A DNA stretch of 61,925 nucleotides from Halothiobacillus sp. (lineage in GTDB: Bacteria; Pseudomonadota; Gammaproteobacteria; Halothiobacillales; Halothiobacillaceae). The stretch lies in contig JADQCE010000006.1 of the NCBI GenBank assembly GCA_016278265.1, positions 1 through 61,925 of the forward strand. Direction: 5' to 3'. Of the stretch, positions 56,721 to 61,925 are shown one piece after another. Under the pieces are notes generated by a model. That model worked only from the letters and a program-made list of their open reading frames with translations, did not search any database and was not told the DNA's origin. Made by a program: the position numbers and the translations under genes. The stretch's first letter is position 1. Each line of letters starts with the position of its first letter.

Positions 56721-57848
56721 ATGTGGCGGATGCTAACGCGCATGCCTGGTGCGGTGATGCTGGCCGTGTTGCTGCACGTGGTGCTGGTGCTTGCGATCGT
56801 GTTCTCCGAGTTGTGGCAGCCGGAGTCGGTCAAGCCCAGTGGCGAGGCGGCGCAACTGCCGACACCTAATATCGAGGCGGAATCGGTCTCCTCCGCGGCG
56901 ATCGAGCGCCAGGCCGATCGCCTGCGCGAGCAGCGCGAAGCGCGCGAGCGCGAACGAACTGAGGCCGAGAAGGCGCTTGCCCAAGCGGCGGCCGCCCGGC
57001 GCGCCGAGGAAGCTCGCGCCGAGCAGATGCAGGAGTTGCGCGAGCAGCGTGAGCGCGAGGCCGCAAAAGAGCAGCAGCGACTGGAAGAGCTCGCCAAGGC
57101 GCGCGAGGAAGCGCAAGCCGAGCGCGAAGCGGCTCGCAAGCAAGCCCAAGCGGCGCGCCAAGCCGCCGAAGAGGCGGCCGAACGCCGCGAGGCGGCAGAA
57201 CGTGCGCGCGCCGAGGCCGAAGCCGCCCGCAAGGAGGCCGAGGAAGCCGCTCGCCAGGCGGCCGAAGAACAGGCGCGCAAGGAAGCCGAAGAAAAGGCTC
57301 GTCGCGAGGCCGAAGAAAAAGCCCGAAAGCAAGCCGAGGAGAAAGCCCGACGCGAAGCCGAGGAAAAGGCACGTCAGGAGGCTAAAGAAAAGGCCCGTCA
57401 AGAGGCCGAGGAGCAGGCCCGCAAGGAAGCCGAAGAGAAAGCGCGCCGCGAGGCCGAAGAAAAGGCTCGCCAGGAGGCCGAGGCAAAGGCCGCCCGCGAG
57501 CAGGCCGAACGTGAGGCGCGTGAACAGGCCTTGCGCGATCAAATGGCCGCGGAACAGCAGGCGCGCGCCGAGAGCGATGCCTTGAACAAGTGGGCCGCCG
57601 CCATCCAGTCCAAGGTGAGGGGCAATTGGCAACGCCCGCCCGGTGCGCAGGTCGGGTGGACCTGCACGGTGACCGTCCGACAGGATGCCGATGGACGGGT
57701 GCGCAATGTGAGCGTCGAGCGTTGCGATGGCGACCGCCTGTTCGAACGCTCCGTGGTGCAGGCCATCGAGGCCGCCTCGCCCTTGCCCAAGCCGGAAATC
57801 GACTCGATCTTCCAGGAAGAGCTCCGTTTCAACTTCAAGCCGGAATGA
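56721..57848 (+). CDS. tolA: Tol-Pal envelope-spanning protein TolA
   Basis: A 375-residue protein linking the inner-membrane TolQR motor to TolB/Pal. One transmembrane helix lies at about 10-30; a long charged helical region at about 60-285; and a globular C-terminal TolA/TonB-like domain at about 286-375 (KVRGNWQRPPGAQVGWTCTV). Within the helical region ten octapeptides with consensus AEEKARxE run without a break from 181 to 260. Their DNA is tandemly repeated every 24 bases. The C-terminal Cys pair in TCTV and ERCDGD may form a disulfide. Confidence 0.93.
   Translation: MWRMLTRMPGAVMLAVLLHVVLVLAIVFSELWQPESVKPSGEAAQLPTPNIEAESVSSAAIERQADRLREQREARERERTEAEKALAQAAAARRAEEARAEQMQELREQREREAAKEQQRLEELAKAREEAQAEREAARKQAQAARQAAEEAAERREAAERARAEAEAARKEAEEAARQAAEEQARKEAEEKARREAEEKARKQAEEKARREAEEKARQEAKEKARQEAEEQARKEAEEKARREAEEKARQEAEAKAAREQAEREAREQALRDQMAAEQQARAESDALNKWAAAIQSKVRGNWQRPPGAQVGWTCTVTVRQDADGRVRNVSVERCDGDRLFERSVVQAIEAASPLPKPEIDSIFQEELRFNFKPE
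57261..57500 (+). repeat. 24-bp tandem repeats in tolA
   Basis: Ten consecutive degenerate 24-base units encode TolA residues 181-260, each beginning with an Ala codon and following the pattern A-E/K-E-K/Q-A-R-x-E. Unit loss or gain would preserve the frame and shorten or lengthen the helix by about 12 angstroms (8 residues at 1.5 angstroms each). Confidence 0.85.
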
Positions 57849-57871
57849 CCGGCCAACCCGGGGTGACCCAC

Positions 57872-59182
57872 ATGACAGTACTGGCCCTTTTGCACCGTTC
57901 GCATCGTTGGCTCGCGTCCACGGCCTTGGCGGGAATGCTCGCGTTCGTCATGCCGGCGCAGGCCGCGCTGGAAATCGATATCAGCGGTGGCACCGAGAGT
58001 GGCGTGCCAATCGCCGTGGTGCCGTTCGACCAGCCGAGCGGCGTGGATGATCTCGCTCGGATCATCGGTGACGACCTCGCCCGCTCCGGCCTGTTTTCGC
58101 CCGTCGCGCGGGATGCCATGCCCGGTCGTCCGGCCTCGCCGGAGCAGTTGCGCCTCGGTGACTGGCGTGCCGGCAAGGCGCGCTACCTCGTCATGGGGCA
58201 GGTCGAGCCCGATGGTGACCAACTGCGCGCCCGCTTCTACCTGATTGATGTCAGCTCCGGTGAGCGGCTGGCCGGCAGCCAGATCACGGCGGTTGCCTCG
58301 GCGGATCGGTCGGTGGCGCATCGCATCAGCGACATCATCTACAAGGAGTTGACCGGCGAGCGTGGCGCATTTTCGACCCGCATTGCCTACGTCACCGAGC
58401 GTGGTTCGGTCGACAATCGCACCTATACCCTGCAGATCGCCGATTCGGATGGCGCGAACCCGCGCACCGTGCTCGAGTCACCGTATCCGCTCATGTCGCC
58501 GAGCTGGTCCCCGGACGGTGGCAAGCTGGCCTACGTATCCTTCGAGGGCAACCGATCGGCCATCTGGGTGCAGGATCTGTCCAGCGGTGATCGGTATCAG
58601 CTCACCGATTACCCCGGCATCAACGGCGCGCCGGCCTGGTCGCCGCGCGGTGACAAGATCGCCGTGACCTTGTCCAAGGGTGGCAACCCGGACATCTATG
58701 TCATCGATCTCGATACCCGTCGGACGGTCCAGTGGACCCGTTCCGGGTCGATCGAGACCGAGCCGACCTGGTTCCCGGATAACCGCAGCCTGGCGTTCAC
58801 CTCGGACCGTTTCGGTCAGCCGCAAGTGTTCCGCAAGGCGGGGCCCGACGACCGGGCCCGTCGCCTGACCTTCGATACCTCTTATGCCGCCGGTCCACGC
58901 ATCTCGCCCGACGGTGAGCGCCTGGCGCTGGTGGTGCGCGACGACCGCGGCTTCTTCGTCGCCGAACAATCGCTCGACGATGGTAGGCGCCAGCTGCTCA
59001 GCCGCGAGGGTGGCGAGGAGCGCCCCAGCTACGCGCCCAATGGCGCCATGGTGGTGTACGCCGCGCAATCGGGGAGTGGTTCGGTACTCAAGATTTCACC
59101 GGCCATCGGTGGCGAGCCGCAGACCCTGAGTTACGATCGGGGCAAGGTGCGCGATCCGGTCTGGGGGCCCTTCAATGACTAG
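57872..59182 (+). CDS. tolB: Tol-Pal periplasmic beta-propeller protein TolB
   Basis: A 436-residue periplasmic protein. The signal peptide ends at about residue 31 (AQA), followed by an N-terminal TolA-binding domain (LEIDISGGTESGVPIAVVPF), then a six-bladed WD40-like propeller whose repeats carry SPSWSPDGGKLAYVSFE and SFEGNRSAIWVQDL. It binds Pal. ATG 57872 is chosen; the open frame extends into tolA. It overlaps cpoB by eight bases. Confidence 0.95.
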   Translation: MTVLALLHRSHRWLASTALAGMLAFVMPAQAALEIDISGGTESGVPIAVVPFDQPSGVDDLARIIGDDLARSGLFSPVARDAMPGRPASPEQLRLGDWRAGKARYLVMGQVEPDGDQLRARFYLIDVSSGERLAGSQITAVASADRSVAHRISDIIYKELTGERGAFSTRIAYVTERGSVDNRTYTLQIADSDGANPRTVLESPYPLMSPSWSPDGGKLAYVSFEGNRSAIWVQDLSSGDRYQLTDYPGINGAPAWSPRGDKIAVTLSKGGNPDIYVIDLDTRRTVQWTRSGSIETEPTWFPDNRSLAFTSDRFGQPQVFRKAGPDDRARRLTFDTSYAAGPRISPDGERLALVVRDDRGFFVAEQSLDDGRRQLLSREGGEERPSYAPNGAMVVYAAQSGSGSVLKISPAIGGEPQTLSYDRGKVRDPVWGPFND

Positions 59183-60179
59183 GAAATTGCCGAATACCAT
59201 GCACGAGATTTCAACGAAGCGCCGCTCAAGGTTGGCGGGTTCTCTCGCCGCCGCCCTGCTACTGGGCGGCACCTCCCTGCCGGTGGCCGCACAACAGGCT
59301 CCCGGTTGGCTCAACTGGGGCGGCGGTTCGAACGAGCAGTCGTCCGGCGAGACCGAGAATGACTCCGCGCCCAGCGTGCCGAGCGCTCAAAGCACGCCGA
59401 TGCCGGCGAGCGGTGTCACCGTTGCCGATACGGGCAACCCGTCGGGGCAGGCGATCCTGCTCCAGCGCCTGATGCAACAGGTCAATGACCTCGAGCGGCA
59501 AGTGCGAGACATGCGCGGCCAGCTCTCCGAGCAGCAACGCACGCTGGAGCGCCAACAACGACGCCTCGACGAGGCGGCCGAGGCTCGCCCGCCGCAACGC
59601 GCCTCCGATTCGACGAGCGCGGCAGCGGGTGTGGGTGCCGAGGACTCGGTCGCCCAGGACGTACCCGACGAGGCGATCGCCGCGGTGAGCGGTGAGACCC
59701 GTGACAATGCTCAAGGTGACCAGAGCGCCCCCGCCGATCAGGCCGACTCTGAACGGGCGGATTCGAATGCCGCTGATCAAGGCGGCGGGATGGCCAGCGA
59801 GGACGAGCAGCAGGCCCTCTACAATGAGGCCTTCGAGGTTCTCAAGAGCGGCAAATACGAACAGGCCGTCGAAGCGTTCCAGCAGGTGATCGACGCCAAC
59901 CCGAAAGGCAGCTGGGCGGCGAGTGCGCTGTTCTGGCAGGGCGAGACCTACTATGTCCAGCAGGACTACGCCGCCGCTGGCAAGGCCTACGGCGAGGTCA
60001 TCGAGCGATTCCCCGACAGCAATCGCATTCCGGATGCCAAGCTCAAGCTGGGCTACGTCGCCCAGGAGCGTGGTGACAAGGAGGCGGCCCGTCGCGTGTT
60101 CAACGAACTGGTGACCGATTACCCCGATTCGCAGGCCGCCGGGCTGGCCAAGCAACGCCTGTCGCGCATGGGCAACTGA
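59175..60179 (+). CDS. cpoB: Cell division coordinator CpoB (YbgF)
   Basis: A 334-residue periplasmic protein. A signal peptide ends near residue 40 (VAA-QQ); a coiled coil of the TolA-binding trimer type lies at about 92-137 (LMQQVNDLERQVRDMRGQL). A long Ser/Asp/Gln-rich disordered linker spans about 138-210, and TPR repeats 213-330 (ALYNEAFEVLKSGKYEQAVEAF and two more). ATG 59199 is an alternative start that still leaves a signal peptide. CpoB coordinates peptidoglycan synthesis with outer-membrane constriction. Confidence 0.93.
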   Translation: MTRKLPNTMHEISTKRRSRLAGSLAAALLLGGTSLPVAAQQAPGWLNWGGGSNEQSSGETENDSAPSVPSAQSTPMPASGVTVADTGNPSGQAILLQRLMQQVNDLERQVRDMRGQLSEQQRTLERQQRRLDEAAEARPPQRASDSTSAAAGVGAEDSVAQDVPDEAIAAVSGETRDNAQGDQSAPADQADSERADSNAADQGGGMASEDEQQALYNEAFEVLKSGKYEQAVEAFQQVIDANPKGSWAASALFWQGETYYVQQDYAAAGKAYGEVIERFPDSNRIPDAKLKLGYVAQERGDKEAARRVFNELVTDYPDSQAAGLAKQRLSRMGN

Positions 60180-60877
60180 TGACGGTCGAATCCGCCAACC
60201 GGCCTGAGGCGCTCGAGTCGATTGCGCCCGCGGCGGCGCGCAGCCTGCGCATTACCGAGATATTCCGTTCCCTGCAGGGCGAGTCGGATCACATCGGCTG
60301 GCCGACGGTGTTCGTCCGCCTGACGGGGTGCCCGCTGCGTTGCGTCTACTGCGATACCGCTTACGCCTTCACCGGCGGTGAGCGCATGGAGCAGGAGTCG
60401 ATCCTCTCGCGGGTCGCCGAACTCAACACCCGGCATGTCTGCGTCACCGGTGGCGAGCCGCTGGCCCAGCCGGGTTGCGTCGAGCTCTTGCGGCAACTGG
60501 TCGATGCGGGGCACGTGGTCAGTCTGGAGACCAGCGGGGCGCTCGATATCGCCAAGGTCGATCCGCAAGTGCACATCGTCATGGACCTCAAGACGCCCAG
60601 CTCCGGCGAAGTCGAGCGCAACCGTTGGGCAAACCTCGATGTGCTCAAGCCCAGTGACGAGGTCAAGGTAGTCATCGGCTCACGCGCGGACTTCGACTGG
60701 GCCGTGGCCCGGGTGCGGGAGCATGACCTGGCCGGGCGATTCGCCGTGCTGTTCTCGCCGGTCTTCGGCGGGGTCACGCCTACCGAGCTGGCGGACTGGG
60801 TTCTGGAAACCGGGCTTGAGATTCGCTTTCAGATGCAGCTGCACAAGCTGATCTGGGGTGACGAACCGGGTCGCTAG
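60179..60877 (+). CDS. queE: 7-carboxy-7-deazaguanine synthase
   Basis: A radical SAM enzyme of queuosine/7-deazapurine synthesis converting 6-carboxy-tetrahydropterin to CDG. The 232-residue protein has the cluster motif [11 protein letters not shown] (C-x3-C-x2-C), preceded by [19 protein letters not shown], and GGEPL. Its ATG shares one base with the cpoB stop. The next gene, queC, uses its product, and the two overlap. Confidence 0.95.
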   Translation: MTVESANRPEALESIAPAAARSLRITEIFRSLQGESDHIGWPTVFVRLTGCPLRCVYCDTAYAFTGGERMEQESILSRVAELNTRHVCVTGGEPLAQPGCVELLRQLVDAGHVVSLETSGALDIAKVDPQVHIVMDLKTPSSGEVERNRWANLDVLKPSDEVKVVIGSRADFDWAVARVREHDLAGRFAVLFSPVFGGVTPTELADWVLETGLEIRFQMQLHKLIWGDEPGR

Positions 60878-61568
60878 GGTGGCGGAGTCGTCCGACAAGC
60901 CGGCAGTCGTGCTGCTTTCCGGCGGCCTGGATTCGGCCACGCTTGCCTGGCAGGCGCGCGCCGATGGCTATGCCGTGCATGCCCTGAGCTTCGACTACGG
61001 TCAGCGCCACCGGGTCGAACTCGAGGCCGCCGACCGGGTCGCCAGCGCGGTGGCCGCGGCCGCGCATCGCACCATCCGTATCGACATGGGCGGGATCAGC
61101 GGCTCGTCGCTCACCGACCAGGACCAGTCGGTCCCCGATTACACCTCCGACAACACGGCGATCCCCAGCACCTACGTGCCGGCCAGGAACCTGACCTTCC
61201 TGTCGTTTGCGTTGGGCTGGGCCGAAATGCTGGGCGCCGAGCGCATCTATATCGGCGTGAATGCGGTGGATTACTCCGGTTACCCGGATTGCCGGCCCGA
61301 GTTCATCCAGGCCTTCCAGCAACTGGCCAACGTGGCCACCGCCGCGGATCACCCATTCGAGATCCACGCGCCGCTCCTCTATATGACCAAGGCGCAGATC
61401 ATCGCCCATGGCAGCGCGCTGGGCGTGGACTACGGCCTGACGGTCTCCTGCTATCGCGCGGACGCACGCGGTCGCGCCTGCGGGACTTGTGACTCATGTC
61501 ATTATCGCCGCCAGGGGTTCGAGGAGGCGGGCGTCCCCGACCCGACCGATTACGTCCACGGGGCTTGA
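60858..61568 (+). CDS. queC: 7-cyano-7-deazaguanine synthase
   Basis: Converts CDG to preQ0 with ATP and ammonia. The 236-residue protein has the PP-loop [42 protein letters not shown], and zinc cysteines in [15 protein letters not shown] 60858 overlaps queE; GTG 60879, just past the queE stop, gives 229 residues and is also plausible. It is the last gene of the tol-que run. No preQ1 riboswitch was seen before it. Confidence 0.94.
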   Translation: MTNRVARVAESSDKPAVVLLSGGLDSATLAWQARADGYAVHALSFDYGQRHRVELEAADRVASAVAAAAHRTIRIDMGGISGSSLTDQDQSVPDYTSDNTAIPSTYVPARNLTFLSFALGWAEMLGAERIYIGVNAVDYSGYPDCRPEFIQAFQQLANVATAADHPFEIHAPLLYMTKAQIIAHGSALGVDYGLTVSCYRADARGRACGTCDSCHYRRQGFEEAGVPDPTDYVHGA

Positions 61569-61656
61569 GAGTAGGGCTACCGTCGGCAAATCAATCGGTT
61601 GTCGGCGCGTGATCGGTCTTCCGGTTCTCGGTCGACGAAAAGTGCAAAAAAAGGGG

Positions 61657-61684
61657 TTGTCAGCCCCGGCCACCTGCGTATAAT
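61657..61684 (+). promoter_or_regulatory. Promoter for tRNA-Lys
   Basis: TTGTCA (61657-61662) and a perfect TATAAT (61679-61684) are 16 bases apart, 17 bases before the tRNA. A GGGG precedes the -35, as in the two promoters downstream. Confidence 0.88.
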
Positions 61685-61701
61685 GCGCAGTCCTCAACAG
61701 G

Positions 61702-61777
61702 GGGTCGTTAGCTCAGTTGGTAGAGCAGTTGGCTTTTAACCAATTGGTCGTAGGTTCGAATCCTACACGACCCACCA
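61702..61777 (+). tRNA. tRNA-Lys (UUU)
   Basis: A 76-base cloverleaf. The acceptor stem GGGTCGT (61702-61708) pairs with ACGACCC (61767-61773). The anticodon loop CTTTTAA has anticodon TTT at 61735-61737; the T-arm contains GGTTCGAATCC; the CCA end is encoded (61775-61777). It has its own strong promoter. Confidence 0.98.
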
Positions 61778-61796
61778 AATTTCTCCCCGAGAGGGG

Positions 61797-61824
61797 TTGA
61801 AAGCGCGGATACTTCCTGTAAGAT
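61797..61824 (+). promoter_or_regulatory. Strong promoter, first of a tandem pair
   Basis: GAGGGGTTGAAA contains the -35 TTGAAA (61797-61802). A 16-base spacer leads to TAAGAT (61819-61824). The same layout recurs 101 bases later. CCCCGAGAGGGG (61786-61797) just before it could also form a short hairpin terminating the tRNA-Lys transcript. Confidence 0.6.
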
Positions 61825-61897
61825 TCGCGCTCCTTTCCGGCACGAGGGGCTGATCAGATGCCCGCCGGAAGGTCGCCAAAAAGACCTCTTAGAGGGG

Positions 61898-61925
61898 TTG
61901 ACAGGCGACACGAAGGGCGTAAGAT
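61898..61925 (+). promoter_or_regulatory. Strong promoter at the window edge
   Basis: TTGACA (61898-61903), a perfect -35, and TAAGAT (61920-61925) are 16 bases apart, and the element begins with GAGGGG as in the preceding promoter. A hairpin AGGTC/GACCT lies at 61870-61886. The transcribed gene is outside the window; the layout suits a stable-RNA operon. Confidence 0.8.

Noticed and set aside
61569-61656. Possible preQ1 riboswitch or other RNA near queC
   Set aside because: The sequence after queC has no C-rich loop and A-rich tail of a preQ1 aptamer, and lies downstream rather than upstream of the que genes.

Overview
The window is GC-rich, densely coding DNA from a gammaproteobacterium. 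Evidence for this is the yebC-ruvCAB / ybgC-tolQRAB-cpoB / queEC gene order, the Kdo/lipid A genes, gammaproteobacterial-style SAH and TPP riboswitches and a Pseudomonas/Xanthomonas-like REP hairpin. A clustered set of Calvin-cycle and lower-glycolysis genes (transketolase, gap, pgk, pyk, class II fba) suggests a chemolithoautotroph. A sulfur oxidiser of the Halothiobacillaceae or a relative is my best guess; no RuBisCO or sulfur-oxidation gene lies in the window, so this is inference.

Layout. 1-91: 3' end of a 5S rRNA and its terminator. 211-4429: a ComEA-like helix-hairpin-helix protein, then sucC-sucD-nadE with overlapping stop/start codons. 4482-7594 (minus): an archaeal-type 3-dehydroquinate synthase (DHQS II), bioA and rsmE. 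7751-12558 (minus): a methyl-cycle block, metK followed by a SAH riboswitch controlling ahcY-metF, plus a lone PhnD-like binding protein. 12860-20792: a thioredoxin-like protein and the tkt-gap-pgk-pyk-fba cluster with an internal terminator. 20853-25047: a dCache/triple-PAS sensor without output domain and a NodI/NodJ-like ABC exporter. 25198-26545 (minus): folE-folM. 26623-26918: a non-coding inverted-repeat element with flanking direct repeats. 27010-32468: argS, a SPOR protein, a diguanylate cyclase, ilvE and a zinc-finger protein. 32508-42161: lipopolysaccharide genes (four glycosyltransferases, an ELM1-like protein, a polysaccharide deacetylase, an O-antigen ligase, a lipid A acyltransferase and Kdo transferase). 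42207-44665 (minus): tolC and a pcm-like methyltransferase. 44873-46940: TPP riboswitch and thiC. 47016-51716: a DUF1328 protein, a DMT transporter, fpr, a trpG-type amidotransferase coupled to an MFS transporter, and a secreted Glu/Gln-repeat protein. 51978-61568: yebC-ruvCAB-ybgC-tolQRAB-cpoB-queE-queC. 61657-61925: tRNA-Lys with a strong promoter, then two near-identical strong promoters pointing out of the window.

How the genes work together. metK, ahcY and metF form the S-adenosylmethionine/homocysteine cycle, and ahcY-metF sits behind a SAH-sensing RNA. The glycolytic block supplies Calvin-cycle regeneration and triose phosphate metabolism. The 32.5-42.2 kb genes build the lipid A/core/O-antigen surface, while Tol-Pal maintains the outer membrane.

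Most interesting non-coding feature: a 274-bp element at 26635-26908 between folE and argS. It has 35-bp terminal inverted repeats (32/35 matching), a 10-11 bp flanking direct repeat that looks like a target-site duplication, and two internal palindromic arms, so a single strand could fold as a three-way junction. It looks like a non-autonomous mobile element that I cannot assign to a known family. The DHQS II gene is the most unexpected protein-coding gene.
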